From Mycobacterium fragae (GTDB lineage: Bacteria; Actinomycetota; Actinomycetes; Mycobacteriales; Mycobacteriaceae): DNA of 64,000 nucleotides. How positions within the stretch are numbered: the first letter of the stretch is position 1; each line of letters starts with the position of its first letter. The stretch is taken from contig NZ_LQOW01000018.1 in the NCBI RefSeq assembly GCF_002102185.1, forward strand, positions 27,678 to 91,677. Reading direction: 5' to 3'. The notes beneath the pieces are model-generated. The model searched no databases. It was not told the DNA's origin and saw nothing but the letters and a program-made list of their open reading frames with translations. The position numbers and the translations under genes are program-made. Below, one piece after another: positions 39,935-48,692 of the stretch.

Positions 39935-40558
39935 GTGGCTGAATACACGTTGCCGGATTTGGACTGGGACTACGGTGCTCTCGAGCCGCATATCTCCGGT
40001 CAAATCAACGAGCTTCACCACAGCAAGCACCACGCGACTTATGTGAAGGGCGCCAACGACGCCCTCGCCAAACTCGAAGACGCCCGCTCCAAGGAAGACC
40101 ACTCCTCGATCCTGCTGAACGAGAAGAACCTGGCGTTCAACCTCGCCGGACATGTCAACCACACCATCTGGTGGAAGAACTTGTCCCCCAACGGTGGTGA
40201 CAAGCCCACCGGAGAGCTCGCCGCCGCGATCGACGACGCGTTCGGATCGTTCGACAAGTTCCGCGCGCAGTTCCACGCGGCCGCGACGACGGTTCAAGGA
40301 TCAGGCTGGGCTGCGCTTGGCTGGGACACGCTTGGTGGAAAGCTGTTGGTCTTCCAGGTGTATGACCACCAGACCAACTTCCCTCTCGGCATCGTTCCAC
40401 TGCTGCTGCTCGATATGTGGGAGCACGCCTTCTACCTGCAGTACAAGAACGTCAAGGTCGACTTCGCCAAGGCGTTCTGGAACGTTGTCAACTGGGAGGA
40501 TGTGCAGTCGCGCTACGCGGCTGCAACCTCGAAGACCAAGGGGCTGATCGCCGGCTGA
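39935..40558 (+). CDS. sodA: Superoxide dismutase (Fe/Mn)
   Basis: Dismutates superoxide; in M. tuberculosis it is an iron enzyme exported without a signal peptide. The 207 residues start [18 protein letters not shown] from a GTG preceded by GAAGGAAGG. Metal ligands are His in [10 protein letters not shown], His in NHTIWW, and Asp/His in [14 protein letters not shown]. The metal-specificity position reads [11 protein letters not shown] good terminator follows at 40578-40608. Confidence 0.96.
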   Translation: MAEYTLPDLDWDYGALEPHISGQINELHHSKHHATYVKGANDALAKLEDARSKEDHSSILLNEKNLAFNLAGHVNHTIWWKNLSPNGGDKPTGELAAAIDDAFGSFDKFRAQFHAAATTVQGSGWAALGWDTLGGKLLVFQVYDHQTNFPLGIVPLLLLDMWEHAFYLQYKNVKVDFAKAFWNVVNWEDVQSRYAAATSKTKGLIAG

Positions 40559-40577
40559 CGTTATCGCGGTTCTCCCT

Positions 40578-40608
40578 CGGGGCGTCCTGCGGTTCGCGCG
40601 GCGCCCCG
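40578..40608 (+). terminator. sodA terminator
   Basis: A perfect 7-bp stem (CGGGGCG, 40578-40584; CGCCCCG, 40602-40608) with a 17-base loop starts 20 bases after the sodA stop. It is followed by a T-rich stretch (CTTTCGTTTCTG). Confidence 0.68.
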
Positions 40609-40755
40609 CTTTCGTTTCTGCTGCGTTTCATTTTGTGCCTGTTGCGGCTGATTGCTCGTGTCCGCTTGCGGGTATCCCAGGTCTAACGCATGCTGAGCTC
40701 ATCGACCCGCCGGCCTGGCGCCGGATGTCTCAGCCGAAGTATCGCGGAGGGCGAA

Positions 40756-41289
40756 ATGGAGACTGGGTCAGGTCGGGCCATCGAGGTGGCCCCCTTTCAC
40801 TCCCATGGCGCCCTGAAGGGATTTGCGATCTTCGGCCGTTGGCCCGACTCGACGAAGGAGTGGGCGCAACTTTTGATGGTGGCCGTCAGAGTTGCGTCGC
40901 TGCCCGGATTGCTTGACACCACAACGGTATTCGGCGCTCGCGAGGAATTGCCGGATACCCCGGTACCCGGCACGGTCGGATTGGTGCTGGCGGAGGGTCC
41001 GGTGGTTGGCGAATCTGCCATCAAGCCAGGCTATTTCGCTGAGCATCAGCCCCCTGCACTACTGATGCTGCATCCGCCGTCGGAAACCACGCCCTCGTTG
41101 CCTGAATGCAGCGGCGCCGCGTCGGGATGCGTCCTGCTACCCGGGCTGCCATACCTGGGGCTCGAGCACCGGGCGGCCTGGGTGGAAGCCGAAGCCGACG
41201 GCACAGTCACCTCGATGGTCAGCCGCGTGGGCGTCGATCCCATCAGCCATCCCGACACCGCCATCCTGGCGATGCTGCTTGCCGCCTAA
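40756..41289 (+). CDS. Conserved mycobacterial protein of unknown function (Rv3847 type)
   Basis: A 177-residue soluble protein with no recognised domain. The start METGSGRAIEVAPFHSHGALKG and the end SRVGVDPISHPDTAILAMLLAA match Rv3847, also 177 residues as recalled. The composition is ordinary; there are two Cys residues in the SLPECSGAASGCVLLPG stretch. Upstream codons to 40690 are in frame but look non-coding. The espR gene follows after 518 bp. Confidence 0.83.
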   Translation: METGSGRAIEVAPFHSHGALKGFAIFGRWPDSTKEWAQLLMVAVRVASLPGLLDTTTVFGAREELPDTPVPGTVGLVLAEGPVVGESAIKPGYFAEHQPPALLMLHPPSETTPSLPECSGAASGCVLLPGLPYLGLEHRAAWVEAEADGTVTSMVSRVGVDPISHPDTAILAMLLAA

Positions 41290-41807
41290 CCGGCTCTCGC
41301 GAGCAACCGTCACAGCCGTGCGCTGAGCTCGGTTGCGCACGCCGCACGGGCGTAAACGGTGGCGTCGGCAGATACTGCCCGGGCCGTCGCGCAGTGCGTC
41401 CAAGGTACCCACAACTAGGCCTGCAGTTGGTCTGATCAGCAGGCCCTCAAACCTGACCAAAATGGATGTCGCGGAGGCCTCGCGACCTTTGACAGCAAAG
41501 CAGCTTTCCGATGCTTTCTCGCGACGCGCCGGTTGCCGGATGCGACGCGCGCGCAGCCGACGAAGCTGTCCGCCGCAGTCGGTGGATCCTGCTGCGACGC
41601 GGCGCCGCACAATTCGCTTGGCGCATCTGGTGTATACGCGCTACAACACTGTCAGTCTTGTTTGGTGGCGCTGTCGATGACCGTCGCCGCCGTCGGCGGC
41701 AATTCCGCACGGGTTTGCACTTGGTTGTGGCCATAACTCTCGCTACGATGATCAGCAAATACGTGCATGGAATCCTTCGTCCTACCAGCCCGGTGGAGGT
41801 CATATCG
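41290..41807 (+). promoter_or_regulatory. Long espR upstream region
   Basis: A 518-bp stretch without a supported gene. Short open frames here, including one that runs into espR, lack family resemblance and normal composition. An AT-richer segment lies at about 41700-41800 just before espR. EspR is known to bind its own long leader region in M. tuberculosis, so this may be control DNA. Rv3848, a membrane protein between Rv3847 and espR in M. tuberculosis as recalled, is absent. Confidence 0.5.
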
Positions 41808-42206
41808 ATGAGCACGACGTTTGCTGCCCGTTTGAACCGCCTGTTCGAGACGGTTTATCCGCCAGGACGGGGGCCGCACACGTCGGCTGAAGTGATCGCG
41901 GCACTCAAAGCGGAGGGCATCACGATGTCGGCTCCCTACTTGTCGCAGCTACGCTCCGGCAATCGCACGAACCCGTCGTCCGCGACCATGGCGGCCCTCG
42001 CGAACTTCTTCCGCATCAAGCCCGCCTACTTCACCGACGATGAATATTACGAAAAGCTCGACAAAGAATTGTCCTTCCTGAACACGATGCGCGATGAGAA
42101 CGTTCGGCGCATCGCGCTGCGCGCCAGCGAGCTGTCTGCCGAGGCGCAGCAAGATCTCGTGCAGCGGGTCGACGAGTTGCGCCGCAAGGAGCACCTGGAC
42201 GCCTAG
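41808..42206 (+). CDS. espR: Nucleoid-associated regulator EspR
   Basis: DNA-binding protein of 132 residues that dimerises through its C terminus, loops DNA, and controls the espACD operon and many envelope genes. The helix-turn-helix spans VIAALKAEGITMSAPYLSQLRSGNRTNPSSATMAALANFF. The C-terminal dimer domain (LSFLNTMRDENVRRIALRASELSAEAQQDLVQRVDELRR) is intact. Size equals Rv3849. The long leader points to complex control and autoregulation. Confidence 0.95.
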   Translation: MSTTFAARLNRLFETVYPPGRGPHTSAEVIAALKAEGITMSAPYLSQLRSGNRTNPSSATMAALANFFRIKPAYFTDDEYYEKLDKELSFLNTMRDENVRRIALRASELSAEAQQDLVQRVDELRRKEHLDA

Positions 42207-42256
42207 CCCGCGGTCCTGACGAGAAGCGGCCCATCCAATCCGGTTAGTGTTGGCCC

Positions 42257-42913
42257 ATGGCCGTGTTCCGCAAGCGAAAAAGCCGCGCGATGCGTCGTGC
42301 CGAAGCCCGGGCGATCAGGGCCCGAGCCAAGCTCGAGGCAAAGCTGTCGGCGAAAAACGATGCTCGCCGGTTCAAGGCCGCGCAGCGGGCCGAAGCGAAG
42401 GCGCTCAAGGCGCAATTGAAGGCGCAGCGAGACAGCGACCGAGCCGCGTTGAAGGTGGCCGAGACTCAGCTCAAGGTGGCGCGTGAGGGCAAATTGTTGT
42501 CACCGACCAGGATTCGTCGGCTACTGACCGTTTCTCGGCTGCTCGCTCCGATCGTGGTGCCGTTGGTTTACCGCGCCGCGATGGCTGCCCGCGGGCTGAT
42601 CGATCAGCGGCGCGCCGACCAACTCGGCGTTCCGCTGGCTCAGATCGGTCAGTTTTCCGGGCACGGGGCCACGCTGTCGGCCCGCATCGCGGGGGCCGAG
42701 CAATCGTTGCGGGCGGTGCAGGAGAAGAAGCCCAAGGACGCCGAAACCAAGCAATTCGTGTCCGCTATTTCCGAACGGCTCAGCGACCTGTCGGCGGCTG
42801 TGACCGCTGCGGAGAACATGCCCGCCGCAAGGCGGCGCGCTGCGCATGGCGCGATCTCCAAACAACTCGACGAGATCGACGCCGACCTGATGGCACGCCT
42901 TGGATTGGCCTGA
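42257..42913 (+). CDS. DUF6474-type basic coiled-coil protein (Rv3850 type)
   Basis: A 218-residue protein, the same length as Rv3850. The first 75 residues are a very basic helical segment (KRKSRAMRRAEARAIRARAKLEAKLSAKND...) likely to form a coiled coil or bind nucleic acid. A short hydrophobic stretch (SRLLAPIVVPLVYRAAMAARG) could associate with the membrane. The C-terminal half is helical. Function unknown. The next gene starts 4 bp downstream. Confidence 0.8.
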   Translation: MAVFRKRKSRAMRRAEARAIRARAKLEAKLSAKNDARRFKAAQRAEAKALKAQLKAQRDSDRAALKVAETQLKVAREGKLLSPTRIRRLLTVSRLLAPIVVPLVYRAAMAARGLIDQRRADQLGVPLAQIGQFSGHGATLSARIAGAEQSLRAVQEKKPKDAETKQFVSAISERLSDLSAAVTAAENMPAARRRAAHGAISKQLDEIDADLMARLGLA

Positions 42914-42917
42914 TTGG

Positions 42918-43580
42918 ATGGCACGCCAGCACAGGGCGGTTTCGCGCGCCATGATCGCGGCCGCCGTCACAATCCTCGGATCAGTTGCCACGAGCGCCCC
43001 GGCGTCCGCCCACGTTCATGCCAGCAGCGACGACGCCGTGCGCGGCAGCATGGCGTTGGTCACCTTCCAGGTGCCCAACGAGTCCGCGACGGGCGCGGCC
43101 ACCACAGCGCTCATGGTTCGCCTTCCGGACGTCACGTCCGTGCGCACCGAGACGATGCCGGGATGGACGGTCGCCCTCGATCGGGATTCCGCTTCGGGCG
43201 TCGTCCGCTCGGTGACCTGGACGGCGGTACCACACGGCGGGATTCCGGTGGATCAGTTCGGGTTGTTCCGGATCTCGGTGAAGCTTCCCGACACCGACAC
43301 CGTGAGCTTCCCGGCTAGCCAGACCTATGCGGACGGGTCGGTGGTGAACTGGGATCAGCCGCAGCTGCCCGGCGGCGGGGAACCGGAGCATCCGGCGCCG
43401 ATGCTGACACTGGCAGCGGGCCCGAAACCCGCTCCCGGACATCACATGAACGCACCTCCCATGGCGCCGGCCGAGCAGCCTGGGCCGTCACCGGACAACG
43501 CCGCCCGAGTCCTCGGCGGCGTAGCTCTGCTGGTCGCCGCCCTGGGAATCTCTCTTGCGCTGGTCCGGCGACGGCGATGA
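42918..43580 (+). CDS. YcnI-type (DUF1775) exported copper-binding protein
   Basis: A 220-residue exported protein. A signal peptide ends at ASA, leaving the mature N terminus HVHASSDDAVRGS, the His motif that chelates Cu(II) in YcnI proteins. A DUF1775 beta-sandwich follows (VTFQVPNESATGAATTALMVRLPD, TWTAVPHGGIPVDQFGLFRISVKLP). A Pro/His linker precedes a C-terminal membrane helix (VLGGVALLVAALGISLALV) and RRRR. It overlaps the CopC gene by 4 bp. Confidence 0.87.
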   Translation: MARQHRAVSRAMIAAAVTILGSVATSAPASAHVHASSDDAVRGSMALVTFQVPNESATGAATTALMVRLPDVTSVRTETMPGWTVALDRDSASGVVRSVTWTAVPHGGIPVDQFGLFRISVKLPDTDTVSFPASQTYADGSVVNWDQPQLPGGGEPEHPAPMLTLAAGPKPAPGHHMNAPPMAPAEQPGPSPDNAARVLGGVALLVAALGISLALVRRRR

Positions 43581-44092
43581 ACGCCACGGCGCGCGCGGTT
43601 GCGGCGAGCCTGCTGGTGGCCGCAAGCATCCTCGCCGCCACCTTGGCCGCCGCAGCCGCCCACGCGCATGCCAGCCGGGTTTCCGCCGATCCGGCTGAAA
43701 ATTCCGCTCTGAGCGCCGGTCCGGCCCGGGTCAGCGCGACCTTCAACGAACCGCTGCAAACCACGTTCGCCGCCATGACCGTCGTGGGACCCGACGGAAA
43801 ACTGTGGTCCTCCGGCCAGCCCCAGGTGCGGGGCGCGGTCGTCAGTGTCGCGGTGCGGCCGCTGGGGCCCGTCGGCCGTTACACGGTGAACTACCGTGTG
43901 ACCTCGGCAGACGGGCACGTGGTATCGGGATCCTGGTCGTTTTCCCTGACGGTGCCCGGCGGTGGCACCCCGGGGCCGCCGGCGGGCACGGGGGAGACCG
44001 CGGCGCACGGCATCCCGGTCTGGCCGTTTTTTGCCGGCGCAGCTGTGCTACTTGCCTGTGCGGGATTGTGGGCGACGCGCCGCCGAGCCTAA
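43577..44092 (+). CDS. CopC-domain copper-resistance protein
   Basis: A 171-residue exported protein. After a signal peptide comes AHAHASRVSADPAENSAL, with a CopC His copper ligand at the mature N terminus. The domain ends with the NYRVTSADGHVVSGSWSFSLTV motif containing the second conserved His. A C-terminal helix (IPVWPFFAGAAVLLACAGLW) anchors it. Coupled by ATGA overlap to the YcnI gene, it likely binds copper outside the membrane. No CopD permease gene is nearby. Confidence 0.88.
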   Translation: MNATARAVAASLLVAASILAATLAAAAAHAHASRVSADPAENSALSAGPARVSATFNEPLQTTFAAMTVVGPDGKLWSSGQPQVRGAVVSVAVRPLGPVGRYTVNYRVTSADGHVVSGSWSFSLTVPGGGTPGPPAGTGETAAHGIPVWPFFAGAAVLLACAGLWATRRRA

Positions 44093-44200
44093 GCCTCACC
44101 CGAGCCGGGTAACACGGTGCTGCGGCCCTGGCATGATGGGCTTCGACTGTTGGTGTCCGTGACTGGTGTAGGCGACGAGAAACTGCAAAGGAGCAGCCGC

Positions 44201-44728
44201 ATGGCAGACCCGCAGGATCAACCGGACAACCCGCCCGACACCTCACCCGAGGATGCTCCCGGCGCCGGCCCTGGTGAGCCGTCGCCGCCGGCACCAGCTG
44301 CGGACAACGCGCCGCCGCCCGCCAAGGATGCGGAGAAACCGGCTGAACAACCAGCTAAGAAGGCCGCCAAGAAAGCACCTGCCAAGGCCGCGAAGAAGGC
44401 TCAGCACGGGTCGGCGAACGCGGCCAAGAAAGCGGCGGCCAAAAAAACGCCCGGCAAGAAAGCGCCCGGCAAGAAGGCGCCGGCCAAGAAAGCCGCCGCG
44501 AAGAAGGCACCCACGTCGCCCCGAATCGAGACCAACGGCCAGCTTGCCGCTGGCGCCAAGGATGCTGCGGCACAAGCGAAGTCGACGGTGGACGCGGCCA
44601 GGAACCCTATGTCCGCGCCGCCCGCCGTGCCGACGGGCGGCCGCTTCCCGGTGCCGCTGGCGGTAGCGATCGCGGTCAGCTTGCTGGCGTTGCTGCTGAT
44701 ACGCCAACTACGTCGGCACGGCAGCTGA
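44201..44728 (+). CDS. hns: H-NS-like membrane-anchored AKKA-repeat protein (Rv3852 type)
   Basis: A 175-residue protein. An acidic Pro-rich N terminus precedes a long Lys/Ala/Pro tract ([37 protein letters not shown]) similar to histone H1 and HU tails. One C-terminal membrane helix follows ([19 protein letters not shown]). It may tether DNA to the membrane. At 175 residues against 134 in Rv3852 it is longer, mostly by the basic tract. AAAGGAG precedes the ATG. Confidence 0.87.
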   Translation: MADPQDQPDNPPDTSPEDAPGAGPGEPSPPAPAADNAPPPAKDAEKPAEQPAKKAAKKAPAKAAKKAQHGSANAAKKAAAKKTPGKKAPGKKAPAKKAAAKKAPTSPRIETNGQLAAGAKDAAAQAKSTVDAARNPMSAPPAVPTGGRFPVPLAVAIAVSLLALLLIRQLRRHGS

Positions 44729-44739
44729 CCCGCGTCCCG

Positions 44740-45234
44740 GTGAGCGTGACGTTTCGGCCGACGGCTGATCTGGTCGACGAAATCGGGTCCGACGTGCGCA
44801 GCTGTGACGTTCAGTTCCGCCAGTTCGGCGGCCGGACACAGTTCGCAGGCCCGATCAGCACGGTGCGCTGCTTTGAGGACAACGCGCTGCTGAAGTCCGT
44901 GCTGTCGACGCCCGGCGAAGGCGGTGTCCTGGTGATCGACGGCGCGGGCTCGCTGCACGCCGCGCTGGTCGGTGATGTCATCGCCGAATTGGCCCGTTCC
45001 AACGGCTGGGCTGGACTGGTCGTGAACGGCGCCGTTCGGGATGCCTCGACGCTGCGCGGCATCGCCATCGGCGTCAAGGCGCTTGGCACCAACCCTCGCA
45101 AGAGCGGCAAAACCGGCGCCGGGGAGCGAGACGTCGAGGTCAGCCTGGGCGGTGTGACATTCGTGCCGGGCGACATCGCCTACAGCGACGACGACGGGAT
45201 CGTCGTCGTCGCGGCAGCAACCAGTATCAGCTAA
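44740..45234 (+). CDS. rraA: RraA-family protein (annotated menG in M. tuberculosis)
   Basis: A 164-residue RraA-fold protein. Motifs [42 protein letters not shown] and [33 protein letters not shown] are diagnostic. RraA proteins inhibit RNase E or act as aldolases; an earlier MenG methyltransferase assignment is considered wrong. The stop overlaps the convergent ethA gene by 8 bp. Confidence 0.9.
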   Translation: MSVTFRPTADLVDEIGSDVRSCDVQFRQFGGRTQFAGPISTVRCFEDNALLKSVLSTPGEGGVLVIDGAGSLHAALVGDVIAELARSNGWAGLVVNGAVRDASTLRGIAIGVKALGTNPRKSGKTGAGERDVEVSLGGVTFVPGDIAYSDDDGIVVVAAATSIS

Positions 45235-46699
45235 CCGCCACTGCGGCAGGCTGTTTGGCGAAGTGGAGCGACTCGTCGTCGACCCGGCCGCGCCGGATGA
45301 GACGCAGGTCCAGCAGATAATTCTGCTTGAGCCGCCACGGGGTCACTGCACCCGCCTTCGGCAGATAGTCCAATGCCCGCAGCACATATCCCGGCGTGAA
45401 GTCCATCAGCGGGCGCTCCTCCACCGAATTGCCCGGATGCTGCGGAACCACGGTGTCGAAGCCGTGCGAATCCATGTAGTTGAGTATTCGGCAGACGAAC
45501 TCAGATACCAGGTCGGCCTTGAGTGTCCAGGACGCGTTGGTGTAACCGATGGTGAACGCCATGTTCGGCATGCCGGTCAGCATCATGCCCTTGTAGGCCA
45601 TCGTTTCTTTGAGCTCGACGGGCATGCCGTTGCGCCGGATTTCGGCGCCGCCGAACAGCTGCAGGTTCAAACCCGTTGCGGTGATGATGATGTCGGCTTG
45701 TAACTCTTCACCGGAACTCAGCTTGATGCCGGTTTTCGTGAAGCGATCGATGGTGTCGGTGACGACGTCGGCTTGGCCGTGCCGGATGGTGCGGAACAGG
45801 TCGCCGTCGGGCGCCAGACACAACCGCTGGTCCCACACGTTGTACCGAGGGCCGAAGTGCTTCTCGACGTCATAGCCCTTGGGCAGACGCCGCTCCGCCA
45901 TCGTCATCAGGGTTTTGCGCATGTAGGCCGGGAACCGTCGGGAAAGCTGGTAGATAGCCGTGCTGAAGACGATTGCTCTCCACCGGTTCGCGACATGGGC
46001 CGCTTTGTCCGGAAGCAGCCGGTTGGCCCGGTCGGCGAAGGGATCGACCCCGGGCAGCGTGCCGATGTAGGTGGGCGAGCGCTGCAGCATCGTCACGTGG
46101 CCGGCGCCGGAGTTCACCAGGGCCGGGATGAGTGTCACCGCGGTAGCACCGGATCCGATCACGACGACCCTCTTGCCCGCGTAATCCAGGTCCTCGGGCC
46201 AGTGCTGGGGATGGACGATGGTGCCCTCGAAGTCTTGCGCCCCTTCGAACTCCGGCGTGTAGCCCTCGTCGTAGTTGTAGTAACCGCTGCAGGCGAACAG
46301 GAACGAGCAGGTGATCTCGCTTTTTTCGCCGTCGTTCTCGACGGTGACCGTCCAGCGGTTGTCGGCGTCGGACCACTCTGCGGCCACCACCTTGTGGCGG
46401 TAGCGGATGTGCTTGTCGATACCGTTCTCGGTGGCGGCCTCCTTGATGTAGGCCTTGATCGACGCGCCGTCGGCGATCGCCTTGGCCGAGCGCCACGGCT
46501 TGAACCGGAAGCCCAGGGTGAACATGTCCGAGTCGGAGCGGATCCCCGGGTATTTGAACAGGTCCCAGGTGCCGCCGAGGTCGTCGCGGCGCTCGAGGAT
46601 CGCGTAGCTCTTCGACGGGCAGCGGTCCTGCAGGTGCCAGGCCGCGCTGATACCGGAGATGCCGGCGCCCACGATGACAACGTCAAGGTGTTCACTCAT
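45227..46699 (-). CDS. ethA: Baeyer-Villiger monooxygenase EthA
   Basis: FAD/NADPH monooxygenase that bioactivates thioamide prodrugs such as ethionamide; its physiological substrates are probably ketones or mycolate ketones. The 490-residue protein begins [16 protein letters not shown]. The Baeyer-Villiger signature [15 protein letters not shown] and the second Rossmann motif [13 protein letters not shown] are present, as are [11 protein letters not shown] and [12 protein letters not shown]. Three palindromes lie in the 69-bp gap to the divergent ethR gene. Confidence 0.95.
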   Translation of the reverse strand: MSEHLDVVIVGAGISGISAAWHLQDRCPSKSYAILERRDDLGGTWDLFKYPGIRSDSDMFTLGFRFKPWRSAKAIADGASIKAYIKEAATENGIDKHIRYRHKVVAAEWSDADNRWTVTVENDGEKSEITCSFLFACSGYYNYDEGYTPEFEGAQDFEGTIVHPQHWPEDLDYAGKRVVVIGSGATAVTLIPALVNSGAGHVTMLQRSPTYIGTLPGVDPFADRANRLLPDKAAHVANRWRAIVFSTAIYQLSRRFPAYMRKTLMTMAERRLPKGYDVEKHFGPRYNVWDQRLCLAPDGDLFRTIRHGQADVVTDTIDRFTKTGIKLSSGEELQADIIITATGLNLQLFGGAEIRRNGMPVELKETMAYKGMMLTGMPNMAFTIGYTNASWTLKADLVSEFVCRILNYMDSHGFDTVVPQHPGNSVEERPLMDFTPGYVLRALDYLPKAGAVTPWRLKQNYLLDLRLIRRGRVDDESLHFAKQPAAVAVS

Positions 46700-46712
46700 G
46701 CCGCACACCGTA

Positions 46713-46767
46713 TCAACATCGTGTTGAGTCGGTCAACAGTGTGTTGAATTTCTCGACACAGTGTTAA
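46713..46767. promoter_or_regulatory. EthR operator array: three palindromes with 20-bp period
   Basis: TCAACA-TCG-TGTTGA (46713-46727) and TCAACA-GTG-TGTTGA (46733-46747) are perfect inverted repeats. TCGACA-CAG-TGTTAA (46753-46767) is a degenerate third. Starts are exactly 20 bp apart, about two helical turns, on one face of the helix. They fill nearly all of the ethA-ethR gap. Known EthR binds cooperatively to a 55-bp operator here in M. tuberculosis. Confidence 0.85.
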
Positions 46768-46768
46768 G

Positions 46769-47416
46769 GTGGCTGTTGTGACTGCCGCGAGCCCTACCCG
46801 TGTTTCCCGGGGTCGTCGTTCCACCCGCCCCTCCGGCGACGATCGTGAGTTGGCCATCCTGACCACCGCGGAACGACTGCTGGCGCAGCGTCCGCTCGCC
46901 GACATCTCGGTCGACGACCTGGCCAAGGGGGCGGGCCTATCCCGCCCGACGTTCTACTTCTATTTCCCCTCCAAGGATGCGGTACTCCTCACCCTTTTCG
47001 AGCGGGCGATCGTCGAAGCCGACTCCGCGCTGGAGAGCATGATCGCCAACCCGCCGGCCGACCTGAAAGCGCTGTGGCGCAGCGGCATCAGCCTCTTCGT
47101 CGAGACATTCAGTTCACATCGTGCGGTGTCACTGGCCGCCGATGCCGCGCGCACCAACAAGGACATTCGCGAACTGTGGTCTCGGTTCATGCAGAAGTGG
47201 GTCGCCCACATCGCCACGGTGATCGAGACCGAGCGCGCCCGCGGCGAGGCTCCGGTGACGCTGCCGGCCCAGGACCTGTCCTCGGCGCTGAACCTGCTCA
47301 ACGAGAAGGTGATGTTGAGCTCCTTCGCCGACGAGCGCCCGTCCGTGCCGGACGAGCAGTTGCTCGAAACGCTGGTGCACATCTGGGTCACGAGCATCTA
47401 CGGCGAATCGAGTTAA
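46769..47416 (+). CDS. ethR: TetR-family repressor EthR
   Basis: Repressor of ethA. The 215-residue protein has the conserved GRRSTRPSGDDRELAILTTAERLL N terminus and the helix-turn-helix DISVDDLAKGAGLSRPTFYFYFPSKDAVLLTL. The ligand pocket region ends LETLVHIWVTSIYGESS as in EthR. It starts at a GTG right after the third palindrome; a Shine-Dalgarno-like AAGG lies just upstream. Divergent from ethA. Confidence 0.94.
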   Translation: MAVVTAASPTRVSRGRRSTRPSGDDRELAILTTAERLLAQRPLADISVDDLAKGAGLSRPTFYFYFPSKDAVLLTLFERAIVEADSALESMIANPPADLKALWRSGISLFVETFSSHRAVSLAADAARTNKDIRELWSRFMQKWVAHIATVIETERARGEAPVTLPAQDLSSALNLLNEKVMLSSFADERPSVPDEQLLETLVHIWVTSIYGESS

Positions 47417-47433
47417 CGCGTCGGAGCCGCATG

Positions 47434-47447
47434 CGAACATATGTTCG
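47434..47447 (+). promoter_or_regulatory. LexA (SOS) box over the dinB3 start codon
   Basis: CGAACATATGTTCG is a perfect palindrome fitting the mycobacterial/Gram-positive LexA consensus CGAACNNNNGTTCG. The ATG of dinB3 (47441-47443) lies inside it, its G being the first base of the right half-site. LexA bound here would cover the transcription start of a leaderless mRNA. Confidence 0.87.
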
Positions 47448-48679
47448 TGCAGCGCTTGGCTCACGAAACAGCATCGATCCTGCATGCGGACCTCGATTCG
47501 TTCTATGCCTCGGTCGAGCAGCGTGACGACCCGGCTCTGCGTGGTCGCCCGGTGATCGTCGGCGGTGGGGTCGTGCTCGCCGCCAGCTATGAGGCCAAGG
47601 CCTACGGGGTCCGCACCGCGATGGGCGGGGCCCAGGCACGCCGGCTGTGCCCGCATGCGGTGGTGGTCCCGCCGCGGATGAGTGCCTACATGAGCGCCAG
47701 CGACGCAGTGTTCGAGGTGTTCCGGGACATCACACCGTTGGTGGAGGCGATCTCGGTGGACGAGGCGTTCCTGGACGTCGCCGGACTTCGCCGGGTTTCC
47801 GGCACACCGATCGAGATCGCCGCGCGGCTGCGCGCCGAGGTGCGCCATCGGGTCGGGCTGCCCATCACCGTCGGCGTGGCCCGGACGAAGTTCCTTGCCA
47901 AGGTGGCCAGCCAGGAGGCCAAGCCCGATGGCCTGCTGCTGGTTCCGCCCGACCACGAGCTGACGTTCCTGCATCCGCTGCCCGTGCGTCGGTTATGGGG
48001 GGTGGGCGCGGTGACCGCTGAGCGGCTGCGCGCACACGGCATCGAAACCGTCGCCGATGTCGCCGAGCTCAGCGAGTCCATGCTGGCCTCACTGGTCGGC
48101 GGGGCGATGGGCGGTCGGCTGTACGCGCTGTCCCACAATATCGATCGTCGTCGGGTCTCGACGTCCGTTCGCCGGCGCTCGGTGGGCGCCCAGCGCGCGC
48201 TCGGCCGCCGCGGCAACACCATGTCGCCCGCCGCGATCGACGCCGTGGTAATCACCCTGATCGACCGGATTACCGCGCGGATGCGCGCGGCCGGGCGCAC
48301 CGGGCGAACAGTGGTGCTGCGGTTGCGGTTTGACGACTTCAGCCGTGCAACCCGGTCGCACACCCTGCCATTTGCCACCTCGTCAACACAAACCATCCTG
48401 GCCACCGCGCGGCGGCTGGTGGCATCCGCTGCGCCGATGGTCGCCGAGCGCGGGCTGACCCTGGTTGGCTTCGCGGTGTCGGACATCGATCGCAGCGGCG
48501 CCCAACAGTTGATGCTGCCGTTCGCTGATGATGGTCCGCGGGTGGTCGATGCGGCAATCGACGCGGTGCGGCAGCGCTACGGCAAGTCCGCGGTCACCCG
48601 CGCGGTGCTGGTGGGCCGCGATCCCGGCGTCGAGATGCCGCACGCCCCCGCAAGCGGGAGGTACCCCCAGCCGGACTGA
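47441..48679 (+). CDS. dinB3: Y-family DNA polymerase IV, DinB3 type
   Basis: Error-prone translesion polymerase of 412 residues. The catalytic motif DLDSFYASVE (17-26) keeps an aromatic Tyr22 at the steric-gate position, and SVDEAFLDV (105-113) carries the second and third metal ligands. The thumb HhH and little-finger domains are complete. QQLMLPF (355-361) resembles a beta-clamp-binding motif. Its position between ethR and the PHP gene matches DinB3 of M. smegmatis as recalled; M. tuberculosis lacks it. The last nine or so codons (residues 402-410) are supplied by a hairpin repeat. A LexA box overlaps the start codon. Confidence 0.85.
   Translation: MFVQRLAHETASILHADLDSFYASVEQRDDPALRGRPVIVGGGVVLAASYEAKAYGVRTAMGGAQARRLCPHAVVVPPRMSAYMSASDAVFEVFRDITPLVEAISVDEAFLDVAGLRRVSGTPIEIAARLRAEVRHRVGLPITVGVARTKFLAKVASQEAKPDGLLLVPPDHELTFLHPLPVRRLWGVGAVTAERLRAHGIETVADVAELSESMLASLVGGAMGGRLYALSHNIDRRRVSTSVRRRSVGAQRALGRRGNTMSPAAIDAVVITLIDRITARMRAAGRTGRTVVLRLRFDDFSRATRSHTLPFATSSTQTILATARRLVASAAPMVAERGLTLVGFAVSDIDRSGAQQLMLPFADDGPRVVDAAIDAVRQRYGKSAVTRAVLVGRDPGVEMPHAPASGRYPQPD
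48645..48669. repeat. Interspersed hairpin repeat, copy 1 (inside dinB3 3' end)
   Basis: A 25-bp sequence beginning CCCCCGCAAGCGGGAGG and ending CCCCCA. It contains the stem CCCGC-AA-GCGGG. The reverse complement recurs at 62202-62226 with a single base change (A to G in GGTACC). Here it is translated as APASGRYPQ near the dinB3 C terminus. Confidence 0.82.
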
Positions 48680-48692
48680 GGCTGCGATGCCC

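Noticed and set aside
41511..41807. An open frame running continuously into espR that could extend the protein by 99 residues.
   Set aside because: EspR is 132 residues in the family, starting MSTTFAARL. The upstream translation is Arg-rich without conserved sequence.
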